Source: Bacteroidota bacterium (GTDB lineage Bacteria > Bacteroidota > Bacteroidia > JABEUT01). From it: a stretch of DNA of 64,000 nucleotides. The DNA lies in the NCBI GenBank assembly GCA_013288345.1, contig JABDCA010000011.1, positions 1 to 64,000 on the forward strand, read 5' to 3'. The translations under genes and the position numbers were made by a program. Below, piece by piece: positions 41,264 through 51,274 of the stretch; position 1 is the first letter of the stretch, and every line of letters starts with the position of its first letter. The notes under the pieces were generated by a model that searched no databases, was not told the origin of the DNA, and saw only the letters and a program-made list of their open reading frames with translations.

Positions 41264-41299
41264 AACTTTACAAACTTTAAGAACTTTATAAACTTTAAG
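41264..41299. repeat. Four tandem 9-bp units AACTTTAnn before atpC
   Basis: aactttaca aactttaag aactttata aactttaag, then aactgATG containing the atpC start. Confidence 0.8.
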
Positions 41300-41304
41300 A
41301 ACTG

Positions 41305-41541
41305 ATGCATTTAGAAATTTTAACACCCGATAAAAAACTTTTCAGTGGAGACGCTGAATATGTTGACGTACCCGGTGAAGCAGGCAGGACAGGCGTATTG
41401 AGAAATCATGCTCCTATGATCAGTGCGCTTAAGGCCGGAAAAGTTAAGGTACGCGATATCGCAAAAAAAGAACATTTCTTTGATATTAAAGGCGGTATTA
41501 TGGAGGTGCTTAACGATAAGGTTGTTGTGCTTGCAGAATAG
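41305..41541 (+). CDS. atpC: ATP synthase F1 subunit epsilon
   Basis: MHLEILTPDKKLFSGDAEYVDVPGEAGRTGVLRNHAPMISAL; short form. Confidence 0.95.
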   Translation: MHLEILTPDKKLFSGDAEYVDVPGEAGRTGVLRNHAPMISALKAGKVKVRDIAKKEHFFDIKGGIMEVLNDKVVVLAE

Positions 41542-41563
41542 TATTTAGTTTAAAGTATTAAGA

Positions 41564-41595
41564 GAGTCCTGCAGAAATGCGGGACTTTTTTATTT
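41564..41595 (+). terminator. Intrinsic terminator after atpC
   Basis: GTCCTGCA-gaaa-TGCGGGAC-TTTTTTATTTT. Confidence 0.85.
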
Positions 41596-41709
41596 TATAT
41601 AATTCTTAAATCTAAATGGATGTAGCCAGATATGTTTTCATTTGATTAACACCTACTTCTAACTAAAAGAATATATTTGCCGAAAATTGTTTAACTCCAA
41701 ATAAAAATC

Positions 41710-42213
41710 ATGAAAAAAATCTATTTATTAGCTCTTTTATGCTGTTGCAGCATATTATTTACCGGATGTCCTTATAACTCCGATGTGACTATTGACGACG
41801 CGAAAGCTGTAAAAATTGACGCGAAATTGTTGGGCAAGTTCCAGCAACGTAGTTCTGATGACGTTACTTATGTTGTAAAGCAAAAGGACGACAACACCTA
41901 TTCAATCCTTGAAAAGCATAAAAAGACCGAAGGATCAACCCCGCAGGATGACAAAACCTACGAAGGCTTTTTGTCAATCGTTGATGGTACTAAGTTCCTG
42001 AACCTTTATGCTACCGACCAGGATACCAAATCGTACTACTTCTATAAAGTAGAACTTGATACCGAAACAGATGGATTTACACTTTTCCCTGTAACTGATT
42101 ACATTACCGAAAAATTCACTGCTTCTGCTGATCTGAAGAAGTTTGTACAGCAATATAAGAACCTGAGCTTCTTTTATGGAAGTAAGGAGGAGTATATTAA
42201 GGTTGGCAAGTAA
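41710..42213 (+). CDS. Small lipoprotein of unknown function
   Basis: Lipobox CCCSILFTGCPYNSD. Confidence 0.6.
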   Translation: MKKIYLLALLCCCSILFTGCPYNSDVTIDDAKAVKIDAKLLGKFQQRSSDDVTYVVKQKDDNTYSILEKHKKTEGSTPQDDKTYEGFLSIVDGTKFLNLYATDQDTKSYYFYKVELDTETDGFTLFPVTDYITEKFTASADLKKFVQQYKNLSFFYGSKEEYIKVGK

Positions 42214-42233
42214 TAGCTTGTTAACTATTGAAA

Positions 42234-42262
42234 AGCCCTGCATTTCTGCAGGGCTTTTTTTA
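42234..42262 (+). terminator. Intrinsic terminator
   Basis: AGCCCTGCA-tttc-TGCAGGGCT-TTTTTTT. Confidence 0.9.
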
Positions 42263-42331
42263 TGTATTCAATTAAGCATAGGTTGTTAGTAACGTTAGCA
42301 AGCCCCTCTTCCAAACCTGTCTTTTCATTCC

Positions 42332-42339
42332 TAATTTTG
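42332..42339 (+). promoter_or_regulatory. -7 element TAATTTTG just before the GlcD-like ATG
   Basis: Exact TAnnTTTG ending 5 nt before ATG at 42345. Confidence 0.35.
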
Positions 42340-42344
42340 CTTGA

Positions 42345-43748
42345 ATGAAGTTCAACAGCGTTACATCAGAAATTAAAGAATCTCTCCGCAAAATTGTTGG
42401 TAAGGAATATGTATTTACCGATAATGAAAGCCTGAAGCATTATGGGCATGATGAGACCGAAGACCTGAGTTTTTTGCCCTCAGTAGTTGTTAAACCCCGA
42501 AAGGCAGAGGAGATTGCTGAGATACTTAAAATATGTAACAAGGAACATATACCACTTACTCCACGTGGAGCTGGTACAGGTCTTAGTGGAGGGGCATTGC
42601 CTGTATATGGCGGCGTAGTGCTCTCAATGGAACGGTTCAACCAGATACTCCAAATTGATGAACGCAATTTGCAGGCAACTGTCGAGCCTGGGGTTATCAA
42701 TCAGGTGTTTCAGGAAACAGTGGCAGAAAAAGGATTGTTTTATCCACCAGACCCTGCCAGCAAAGGCAGTTGCTTTTTGGGTGGCAATGTGGCTGAACGG
42801 GCCGGTGGGCCAAAGGCTGTAAAATATGGTGTTACAAAGGATTATGTATTGAATCTGGAAGTGGTATTGCCTACAGGAGAAACAATATGGACAGGCGCTA
42901 ATGTGCTGAAGAACTCTACCGGATATAATATTACGCAACTGATGACCGGTAGTGAAGGCACATTGGGTATTATTACCAAAATAGTGTTCAGGTTAACACC
43001 TATGCCTAAGCACACTCTCCTTATGTTGGTTCCATTCTTTTCTGCTATAAAAGCCTGCGAAGCGGTGTCTGCTATCTTCAGGGCAGGCATTACACCGTCG
43101 GCTTTGGAGTTTTTAGAACGCGACGCTATAGATTGGGCTTTGAAATATGTAGATGGGCTTTCAGTTAATGTAAAAGATGATATACAGGCGCACTTGATCA
43201 TTGAGGTGGATGGTAACGATACTGATGTGTTAATGAAAGAGTGCGAAAAAATATCTGAAGTAGTTCAGCAGTTTGAATGTGATGAAGTATTGTTTGCTGA
43301 TACAGCCGAGCAAAAGAACGCCCTTTGGAAAATGCGCCGAAGTGTTGCCGAGGCAGTAAAGTCCCATTCGGTTTATAAGGAAGAAGATACGGTTGTACCC
43401 CGTGCAGAATTGCCAACACTATTATCGGGAGTAAAAAATATTGGAAAGAAGTATGGATTCAATTCTGTTTGCTATGGACATGCAGGCGATGGTAACTTGC
43501 ACGTGAATATTATAAAAGGCAACATGACCGATGAGCAATGGAAAAACGATTTGCCTAATGGTATCCGCGAAATATTCCAGCTTTGTGTTGAACTGGGCGG
43601 CACAATATCTGGTGAACATGGAATAGGGTGGGTGCAAAAGGATTACATGGATATTGCTTTTAGTGAAAAAGCCCGAGAACTACAGAAACAGATTAAATCG
43701 GTATTCGACCCCAATGGAATTTTAAACCCCGGTAAAATATGGCTCTAA
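42345..43748 (+). CDS. FAD-linked oxidase, glycolate oxidase subunit GlcD/D-lactate dehydrogenase family
   Basis: PLTPRGAGTGLSGGALP, FYPPDPASKGSCFLGGNVAERAGGPKAVKYG, GHAGDGNLHVNI, SGEHGIGWVQKDYM. Confidence 0.93.
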   Translation: MKFNSVTSEIKESLRKIVGKEYVFTDNESLKHYGHDETEDLSFLPSVVVKPRKAEEIAEILKICNKEHIPLTPRGAGTGLSGGALPVYGGVVLSMERFNQILQIDERNLQATVEPGVINQVFQETVAEKGLFYPPDPASKGSCFLGGNVAERAGGPKAVKYGVTKDYVLNLEVVLPTGETIWTGANVLKNSTGYNITQLMTGSEGTLGIITKIVFRLTPMPKHTLLMLVPFFSAIKACEAVSAIFRAGITPSALEFLERDAIDWALKYVDGLSVNVKDDIQAHLIIEVDGNDTDVLMKECEKISEVVQQFECDEVLFADTAEQKNALWKMRRSVAEAVKSHSVYKEEDTVVPRAELPTLLSGVKNIGKKYGFNSVCYGHAGDGNLHVNIIKGNMTDEQWKNDLPNGIREIFQLCVELGGTISGEHGIGWVQKDYMDIAFSEKARELQKQIKSVFDPNGILNPGKIWL

Positions 43749-44344
43749 AAGGATTTTCGCAATCGCACGCAGTAAAGAATTTTATTGGCCACATCATACA
43801 AGGCCTCTTGGTAATAGCTCCTGTTGCTATAACCGCTTTTGTTATTTACAAAATTGTTGAATTTGTACGTTCAACATTTGGGTTCATTGGCCATATCGTA
43901 CATCCTTTTCTGGACCCATTTATAATATTTGCTGCAATTGTTTTTGTTATATATATAGTCGGAAGGGTATCTGCTTCTTTCCTCTTTACTCCTATGTACG
44001 ATCGTTTTGAAAAAGATATTGAAAAGGTCCCGTTGATCCGTATTGTCTATTCTTCGGTAAAAGATATTATGTCGGCATTTGTAGGCAGCAAAAAGAAGTT
44101 TAATAAACCGGTACTTGTAACCATAGATAAAATAAATGGCATAAAACAAATTGGGTTTGTAACGCAGGACGATTTGAGTAACATGGCCATAGGCAATGAA
44201 TATACTGCTGTGTATACGCCTTTTTCTTATGGCTTTTCTGGTAAATTACTCATAGTAAAAAAAGAAAATATTGAATCCCTTGATGCCACTGCAGCAGAGG
44301 CAATGAAGTTTGTAGTATCGGGCGGTGTAACACATGTTGATTAG
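43739..44344 (+). CDS. DUF502 family membrane protein
   Basis: GLLVIAPVAITAFVIYKIVEFV, VPLIRIVYSSVKDIMSAF; overlaps upstream gene by 10 nt. Confidence 0.8.
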   Translation: MALKGFSQSHAVKNFIGHIIQGLLVIAPVAITAFVIYKIVEFVRSTFGFIGHIVHPFLDPFIIFAAIVFVIYIVGRVSASFLFTPMYDRFEKDIEKVPLIRIVYSSVKDIMSAFVGSKKKFNKPVLVTIDKINGIKQIGFVTQDDLSNMAIGNEYTAVYTPFSYGFSGKLLIVKKENIESLDATAAEAMKFVVSGGVTHVD

Positions 44345-44353
44345 AATAACCTG

Positions 44354-46009
44354 ATGACTGATAGTTCGAAAAAGAGTTTTCTTATTCCTGTTCTCCTGGT
44401 TTTAGCAGGAGCAATACTATTCTTTCCATTTTTGGGCAGAGTGCATCTTTTCGATTGGGATGAGATAAACTTTGCTGAATGTGCCCGCGAAATGGTCGCT
44501 GCCAAGCAATACTTTCTTGTAACTATAAACTATCTGCCTTTTTGGGAAAAGCCACCCTTGTTTATTTGGATGCAGGCCCTGAGCATGAAACTATTTGGTG
44601 TAAGCGATTATGCCGCCCGCCTGCCAAATGCAATATGTGGTATTGCTACAATGCTAATGTTATTCAATGTCGGCAAGCTATTAAAAGACAAACGCTTTGG
44701 CTTGATGTGGGTATTAGTATACCTTGGCTCTTTGCTGCCGCATTTTTATTTTAAATCTGGCATTATCGATCCCTGGTTCAACCTCTTTATTTTTTCAGGG
44801 GTTTACTTTTTTATGCGTTTTCAAATGTATAAAAAGGGAACTATGCAGGGTAGTAACTGGCATCTTATTCTCTCAGCTTTTTGCATAGGGCTTGCTATGC
44901 TCACAAAGGGCCCTGTGGCTTTCCTGGTCTTCTCTATTACTACTGTTATTTACTGGATTTATGAAAAAAGATGGAACCTTATCAATTTTCCACAAGCAAT
45001 AACTTATTTGGTAGTTGTGCTGGCTGCAGGCGGTGCATGGTTTGCAATTGAAGCAGCTACTGGTCATTGGGATATTATAATGCAATTTATACAATATCAG
45101 GTAAGGCTTTTCAACACACAAGATTCAGGCCATGGTGGCCCGTTTTACTACCATTTTATAGTGTTGCTAATTGGTTGTTTCCCGGCATCTATATTTGCTA
45201 TCAGAGGCATGATGCTAAAACCACAAGATGAGAAAATGCGTGAAGCATCGCGTTGGATGAGCATTTTGTTTTGGGTGGTGCTGATATTGTTCTCAGTGGT
45301 TAAAACAAAAATCCTGCACTATTCTTCCCTGTGTTATTATCCGCTTACTTTCTTTGCTGCATACGCACTTTACGAGTTATGGAATAATGCCGCAATATGG
45401 AAGAAATGGATGGGCTGGATGATTGGCATAATAGGCGGATTATTGGGCATTGCACTTTCTCTTTTGCCTGTTGCAGGTATGAATAAACAAGCGCTTATAC
45501 CGCTTATAAATGATCCGTTTGTAGTTGCAAATATGGACGCAGTTGTAAACTGGAGCTATACCGATAGTGTTGTTGGTTTTATACTTCTCACTTCTTTGCT
45601 AAGCGGATTCATATTTATCTCTCGTGGTAAAAAGGCTAATGGAGCTTTAGCCTTTTTTGTAGGTACACTCATTACTACCAATATGGCCCTGTTTATCATT
45701 GCTCCAAAAATCGAGCAAATAACACAGGAAAGCGCCGTTGAATTCTATCAGGGCTTGCAGGGGAAAGATGTGTATGTAACTACACTCGATTTTAAGAGTT
45801 ATGCTCAGTTCTTTTATTCAGATGAGCAGCCCTGGAAAGATAAAAGATGCACCGAAAATGATTGGCTACTGAACGGAAATATTGACAAACCAGCTTATTT
45901 TGTGTGTAAAATAAACCGAGCCACTGACGTTGAAAAGGAGCATCCTCAGCTTAAAGAATTATACCGCAAAAATGGTTTTGTGTTTTTGGAAAGAAACCTA
46001 TTACCATAA
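44354..46009 (+). CDS. ArnT/PMT-like membrane glycosyltransferase
   Basis: HLFDWDEINFAECAREMV, PPLFIWMQALSMKLFGVSDYAARLPNAI, multiple TMs. Confidence 0.88.
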   Translation: MTDSSKKSFLIPVLLVLAGAILFFPFLGRVHLFDWDEINFAECAREMVAAKQYFLVTINYLPFWEKPPLFIWMQALSMKLFGVSDYAARLPNAICGIATMLMLFNVGKLLKDKRFGLMWVLVYLGSLLPHFYFKSGIIDPWFNLFIFSGVYFFMRFQMYKKGTMQGSNWHLILSAFCIGLAMLTKGPVAFLVFSITTVIYWIYEKRWNLINFPQAITYLVVVLAAGGAWFAIEAATGHWDIIMQFIQYQVRLFNTQDSGHGGPFYYHFIVLLIGCFPASIFAIRGMMLKPQDEKMREASRWMSILFWVVLILFSVVKTKILHYSSLCYYPLTFFAAYALYELWNNAAIWKKWMGWMIGIIGGLLGIALSLLPVAGMNKQALIPLINDPFVVANMDAVVNWSYTDSVVGFILLTSLLSGFIFISRGKKANGALAFFVGTLITTNMALFIIAPKIEQITQESAVEFYQGLQGKDVYVTTLDFKSYAQFFYSDEQPWKDKRCTENDWLLNGNIDKPAYFVCKINRATDVEKEHPQLKELYRKNGFVFLERNLLP

Positions 46010-46188
46010 ATAGGATTAGGAAAATAAGGTGATTTATGCTTTCTTCACCTTTCCTTCATATTGGGGCTATACCCTTGTGGTTTATTTCTCATAAACCGAC
46101 CAATTCAGTATCTGCAGTAGTTAAATTATAGAAATTGAAAAACCAGTTTTCGAACAATCAATAGAACATAATCTTTTATCTAACAATC

Positions 46189-47853
46189 ATGAAAAACATT
46201 ACAAAAGCTAAATTATCTATCGTACTGGTATTCCTGTATAGCATTTGTGCTGTTGCACAAGAAAAACTTCAGGAAATTAAGGCGCCTATTTCCTCAGTTA
46301 AGGTTTACCTGAATGCAGCTATAATAGGCCATACCCAGAAGGTGAAATTAAAAACCGGGGTTAACAAGCTTGCTTTTGTGGGGCTCGCAATGAATATTGA
46401 TAAAAGGAATATCAGCCTAAAAAATATCGGGAAGGGTGAACTTATATCGCTTCAATTGGTTAAACTAAGCGACACAAGTAATATTATGAACCTTAGGCCC
46501 GACCTGCTTTATTTTATCAGAAGTTCGAAAGATTCACTCATCTCAATAGAAAGGAATATTCAAAAGGCAACATTTGAATTAGACGGGCTTGAGCTAGAAA
46601 AGGATATGCTTTTGAAAAATGATAATATCATTCCCAACAGTAAGCTTATTTCGTTAGCAGAATTAAAGCTTACAACAGAATATTACCGCGAACGCTATGC
46701 CTCGGTAAGCATGGAGATATATGACAAGCAATATATGCTCACACAATTGAAGAAAAATAAAGTAAAGGCGCTGAAAGCAGCATTTGATGTAGAGAATGGG
46801 GAGGAAGACAATATGGACATATGCATTGTTATTGCTGAAATAAGTAATGCCGGCGAAGAATACACTACCGACATGAATCTGTCATACATAACAGGAGGTT
46901 CGGGCTGGATACCGGTGTACGAAGTATTTGCGAACGATAATAAAACACTGAAAATAAACTACCGGGCAAAAATTCTGAATAACACCGGTATTGACTGGAA
47001 CAATCAGAATATAACTCTTTCAACAGCTGATCCATCACAGTATTATGCAGCACCAGATCTTGAACCATACATTGTTACCCCGGCAGATGGCTATAAGTAT
47101 CAGAATAATTATAACAATGAAAACAATGAAGATAATGAGGAACAGGCTCAGCAAAAACAAGCGTTAAAGTATCAGGGTAACACAGATGAAGAGGAGATAT
47201 ATACCCCGGATAGGGAGATCACCTTCGATATAGCAAAACGTTACTCGTTTCCGGCAGGGTTGACTCCTATGCTTGTTGATGTTACTGCTTACGACCTTAA
47301 CCCTGATTTTTTATACCGCTGCGCGCCTAAAAAAGATGAACAGGTATATTCTATTGCTCGAATAAAAGATTGGGAAAAACTAAACCTGATAGATGGAGAA
47401 GCAAGCATTTATAACAATGGAAATTTTCTGGGTAAATCCTATTTAAGGCCAAGCGATTTTGAAGATTATATGGAGCTTCCGCTGGGCGTGGTGAACAACA
47501 TTTTTGTGAAACATAAACAAGTTAGCGAACTATCGAGCAAAAAGGTACTTGCCGGTGGGGTAAATGCAGCTTTTACATACGAGATAAAAATAAAGAACAA
47601 CAGCACCGAGAGTGTAAATGTTGAAATTATTGACCAAGTGCCTGTTTCTCAGCGCTCAAATGTAAAGGTGGAAGATATTGAGATGACAGATGGAGGAGAA
47701 CAGGACCCGCTTACAGGTAAAATTGTATGGAAGCTGAACATTGATAAGTCTTCAGAAAAAACCTTATCGTTAAAGTATTCGGTTAGCTATCCTAAAGGCT
47801 CTCATGTTTCAAGTGGGTTTTACAAAAGCCGCAGAATGAGGGCTAAATTCTAA
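46189..47853 (+). CDS. DUF4139/mucoidy-inhibitor-like secreted protein
   Basis: Signal peptide; SSVKVYLNAAIIGHTQKVKLKTGVNKLAFVGL; C-terminal YEIKIKNNSTESVNVEIIDQVPVSQ. Confidence 0.75.
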   Translation: MKNITKAKLSIVLVFLYSICAVAQEKLQEIKAPISSVKVYLNAAIIGHTQKVKLKTGVNKLAFVGLAMNIDKRNISLKNIGKGELISLQLVKLSDTSNIMNLRPDLLYFIRSSKDSLISIERNIQKATFELDGLELEKDMLLKNDNIIPNSKLISLAELKLTTEYYRERYASVSMEIYDKQYMLTQLKKNKVKALKAAFDVENGEEDNMDICIVIAEISNAGEEYTTDMNLSYITGGSGWIPVYEVFANDNKTLKINYRAKILNNTGIDWNNQNITLSTADPSQYYAAPDLEPYIVTPADGYKYQNNYNNENNEDNEEQAQQKQALKYQGNTDEEEIYTPDREITFDIAKRYSFPAGLTPMLVDVTAYDLNPDFLYRCAPKKDEQVYSIARIKDWEKLNLIDGEASIYNNGNFLGKSYLRPSDFEDYMELPLGVVNNIFVKHKQVSELSSKKVLAGGVNAAFTYEIKIKNNSTESVNVEIIDQVPVSQRSNVKVEDIEMTDGGEQDPLTGKIVWKLNIDKSSEKTLSLKYSVSYPKGSHVSSGFYKSRRMRAKF

Positions 47854-47857
47854 GTTT

Positions 47858-49678
47858 CTAATTCAAGGTTAAATCGTACATCTTTTTGAAAAGCATGTCT
47901 GCATTTATGGGTTTTGATATGTAATCGTTCATACCTAAACTCAGGCACTTTTCCTTTTCACCGGCCATTGCATGCGCCGTCATTGCAATAATGTAAGTAT
48001 TGTTCTTCATCTCATTACGTATAATGGTTGTTGCTTCGTACCCATTCATAACAGGCATTTCCATATCCATTAGTATAATATCGAAATGGGTTTCTTTGAG
48101 TTTCTCAATACCTGTACTTCCATTCCCTGCCACCTGTACTTTCAGTTTATGTTCTGAAAACAAGCTTAATATCAGTTGTACATTTAAGGGGTTGTCTTCT
48201 ACCAGCAGTATGTTTAATTTACCCAGAGCCTCTATGCTATAATTCTCATCTTTTTTGGTTTTTACAACCGGGCCTTCAGGTGATTTTTTGTATGGGATGC
48301 TGAAAGAAAACACGGAGCCCGTATTTAATTCACTCTTAACCGACAAAGCGCCACCCTGAAGTTCGACCAATTGTTTTGCAATACTTAATCCAAGGCCAGA
48401 GCCACCATATTTCCGGGTGGTTTGTGATTCTGCCTGGCGGAACCGTTCAAAAATATGCTCAAGCTTTTCCTGTGGTATTCCTATACCGGTATCTTTTATT
48501 GAAAACTCTACAGCCATCTTCCCGTTTTCATCGTTAACGGAATTGGCAATCACTTTTACGCTTCCGTCTTGAGTAAACTTAATTGCATTGCCAACAATAT
48601 TAATAAGTACCTGAGTTAAACGGGTTGGATCGCCAAGGAGATTATCAGGAACATCATCACTACATGTAAATGATAACTCAAGGTTCTTTTCTTTAGCTTT
48701 TACCATCAGCATAACCTCTAATGATTTGAATAGTTCTTTAATGCTGAAAGAACATTCCTCAAAGGTCATCATTCCCGCTTCTATCTTCGATATGTCCAGG
48801 ATATCATTGATAATGATCAATAGGTTTTCACCTGCCGATTTTATGGTTTTAACATATCCCTTTTCTTTTTCTTCCAATTTTCCTTTCACCAGAATATTTG
48901 AAAACCCGATAATCGCATTCATCGGAGTGCGTATCTCATGGCTCATATTCGCTAAAAAAGCTTCTTTTAATTTGTTCGATTCTTCAGCTTTTTGTGTGGC
49001 ACTTTCTGCCTTTAATATCGATATTTCAAGCTCTTCGGCAATTTTGCTTTTTGCTTTCTGCTCTTTTATGATGGCAACTATTAATCCGAGTATTACAAAA
49101 ACTAAAATGGCAAGCAATAGAAACAGTAATTCGGAATTTTTGCTGTTATTTTCATTTTCTGTTTTCCGTTGCTGGAGTAACTTAAATTCTTCTGAATTAA
49201 TATCTGTAAGGATCTCCCTGATATTGTCAATGCTGGCTTTCGCATTTTCAATGGTCACTATTTTTTCGGGTTCGTTTAAGCCATCCTGGCCAATTACTTC
49301 AATTATTTTTTTTGTTGAAACCAATCTTTCATCCGATGCTTTTTTTAATAAACCAATTCGAATTTGTTGGTCCGAATTATCTTTGGTAAGCTCTGTCAAT
49401 GCTGCAAGGTCCTTGTTCCTTGTGGTTATGGCAGAATAGTAAGGCTCTAAAAATGTTTTGTTTCCGGTTAGTATGTATCCGCGTAAACCACTTTCTGTAT
49501 TTAAAACATCTAATAATACAACGTCACTCTTACTTATTACTTCCTGTGTATGCTGTACCAGGTCGCCGGTTGATTTTATTTTTTTAGTGTTGTAAAAAAA
49601 AATTACCAATACAGATAACAGAGCAAAAGTTACAATCGAAATAAGGAATGTTATTGTTTTTTCCGTTGTAATCTTCAT
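47858..49678 (-). CDS. Hybrid histidine kinase (CHASE3-like sensor, HisKA, HATPase, receiver)
   Basis: Two TMs bracketing helical domain with ESGLRGYILTGNKTFLEPY; FLANMSHEIRTPMNAIIGFSNIL; ILLVEDNPLNVQLILSLF...ILMDMEMPVMNGYEA. Confidence 0.93.
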   Translation of the reverse strand: MKITTEKTITFLISIVTFALLSVLVIFFYNTKKIKSTGDLVQHTQEVISKSDVVLLDVLNTESGLRGYILTGNKTFLEPYYSAITTRNKDLAALTELTKDNSDQQIRIGLLKKASDERLVSTKKIIEVIGQDGLNEPEKIVTIENAKASIDNIREILTDINSEEFKLLQQRKTENENNSKNSELLFLLLAILVFVILGLIVAIIKEQKAKSKIAEELEISILKAESATQKAEESNKLKEAFLANMSHEIRTPMNAIIGFSNILVKGKLEEKEKGYVKTIKSAGENLLIIINDILDISKIEAGMMTFEECSFSIKELFKSLEVMLMVKAKEKNLELSFTCSDDVPDNLLGDPTRLTQVLINIVGNAIKFTQDGSVKVIANSVNDENGKMAVEFSIKDTGIGIPQEKLEHIFERFRQAESQTTRKYGGSGLGLSIAKQLVELQGGALSVKSELNTGSVFSFSIPYKKSPEGPVVKTKKDENYSIEALGKLNILLVEDNPLNVQLILSLFSEHKLKVQVAGNGSTGIEKLKETHFDIILMDMEMPVMNGYEATTIIRNEMKNNTYIIAMTAHAMAGEKEKCLSLGMNDYISKPINADMLFKKMYDLTLN

Positions 49679-49721
49679 GGCTAAGTAATAAAAATATAAG
49701 GTGCCCTGAAGGGCTTGGTTT

Positions 49722-51254
49722 TTAGTTAGCCGGAATATAAATATCGAACGTAGCGCCCTTATTCAGTTCGCTTGTTGCGGTTATAATACCATTGTGGTTT
49801 TCGACGATCTTTTTTACAATAGCAAGCCCTATGCCTGTTCCGGCATATACATCTTTGCCATGAAGTTTTTGAAATACTTCAAAAATGCGTTCGCTGAATT
49901 GTGGTTCGAAGCCTATACCATTGTCCTTAACACTTATATGGCAGTAGTTTCTTTCGGGTGACAGGTTTTCGTTATTTAATTTACTTCCTTTTACAATATT
50001 GCACTTTATCACAATGTGTGATGCAATATCGGGTTTCGAGAACTTAAGCGCATTACTTATAAGGTTATACATAAGCTGGCGAATCTGGAAAACAATAATA
50101 TTGGCCGCACATGTTTCAGTAGCTTCAATAGTTGCGTGTTTATCCTGAATAGTGTCTTTCAGTTCAGTTTTTACTTCCTCTATAATTGAACCAAGTTCAG
50201 TTTTTTCGAATTTGTGATCGGTTGTGTTAATGCGCGAAAAGGCAAGCAGATCGTCGATAAGTTGTTGCATTCTCCCTGCTGCCAATTGCATCCGCTGAAA
50301 ATTGTATTTACCCTTCTCTGAAAGATTTTGATTTTCATTTTCGAGTATAATAGTTACGAATGTTTGAATTTTGCGGAGTGGTTCCTGTAAATCGTGACTT
50401 GATATGTAAGTGAAGGCCAGCAACTCTTTATTCGCAATTACTAACTCTGCCGCACGTTTTTCTTTTTCTTCATTTTGAAAGGCCAGTTCTTTATTGGCTA
50501 TAACCAACTCTGCGGCTCTTTTTTCTTTCTCTTCATTCTGAAAAGCTAACTCTTTGTTTGCAATGATCAATTCTGCGGCCCTTTTCTCTTTTTCTTCGTT
50601 CTGAAAGGCTAGCTCTTTATTGGCAATGATCAGCTCAGCGGCCCTTTTCTCTTTTTCTTCTGCTCGTTTTTCTTTCTCCTCATTTTGAAAAACCAGTTCT
50701 TTATTTGCAACACCTAACTCCGCGGCTCTTTTTTCTTTTTCTTCGTTTTGAAAGGCCAGTTCTTTATTGGCAATAATTAACTCAGCTGCTCTTTTTTCTT
50801 TTTCTTCGTTCTGAAATATCAATTCCTTATTGGCAATAATTAATTCAGCTGCCCTTTTTTCCTTCTCTTCCACTTGAAAAGCCAGCTCTATATTAGCAAT
50901 ACCCAACTCGGCTGCACGCTTTTCTTTTTCTTCATCCTGAAATACTAATTCTTTATTAGCAATGCCTAATTCGGCCGCCCTTTTTCCTTTTTCGCCCGAC
51001 TGAAAAGCTAATTCCTTATTGGCAATACCTAATTCGGCTGCTCTCTTTCCTTTTTCATCATCCTGAAAAGCTAATTCTATATTGGCAATACCTAACTCGG
51101 CTGCCCTTTTCCCTTTTTCTTCTTTCTGAAAGGCTAGTTCTTTGGTGGCAATACCAAGTTCCATTAACAGTTTTTCCTTTTCCTCTTTTTGAAAAGCCAG
51201 TTCTTTCCTGACAATGATCAATTCCTCTTCATCTGTTCCGGCTTTTGTTATCAT
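49722..51254 (-). CDS. Soluble histidine kinase with N-terminal array of twelve 21-aa coiled-coil repeats
   Basis: Repeats ELAFQNEEKEKRAAELIIANK running directly into ELLAFTYISSHDLQEPLRKIQTF; HATPase motifs DNGIGFEPQFSERIFEVFQKLH. Confidence 0.92.
   Translation of the reverse strand: MITKAGTDEEELIIVRKELAFQKEEKEKLLMELGIATKELAFQKEEKGKRAAELGIANIELAFQDDEKGKRAAELGIANKELAFQSGEKGKRAAELGIANKELVFQDEEKEKRAAELGIANIELAFQVEEKEKRAAELIIANKELIFQNEEKEKRAAELIIANKELAFQNEEKEKRAAELGVANKELVFQNEEKEKRAEEKEKRAAELIIANKELAFQNEEKEKRAAELIIANKELAFQNEEKEKRAAELVIANKELAFQNEEKEKRAAELVIANKELLAFTYISSHDLQEPLRKIQTFVTIILENENQNLSEKGKYNFQRMQLAAGRMQQLIDDLLAFSRINTTDHKFEKTELGSIIEEVKTELKDTIQDKHATIEATETCAANIIVFQIRQLMYNLISNALKFSKPDIASHIVIKCNIVKGSKLNNENLSPERNYCHISVKDNGIGFEPQFSERIFEVFQKLHGKDVYAGTGIGLAIVKKIVENHNGIITATSELNKGATFDIYIPAN
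50427..51203 (-). repeat. 63-bp-period coding tandem repeat (12 units, one with an extra 21-bp heptad)
   Basis: Direct reading of translated units 1-12. Confidence 0.95.
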
Positions 51255-51274
51255 GGGGTAACGTATTAAATAGT

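Noticed and set aside
47097-47160. Asn/Glu/Gln-rich stretch in the DUF4139-like protein as a prion-like or phase-variable tract
   Set aside because: It is short and the codons are mixed with no nucleotide repeat, so it is an ordinary acidic linker.
50427-51203. Regular ~63-bp repeats could be mistaken for a CRISPR or satellite array
   Set aside because: There are no spacers; the repeats are in-frame coiled-coil codons of a histidine kinase.
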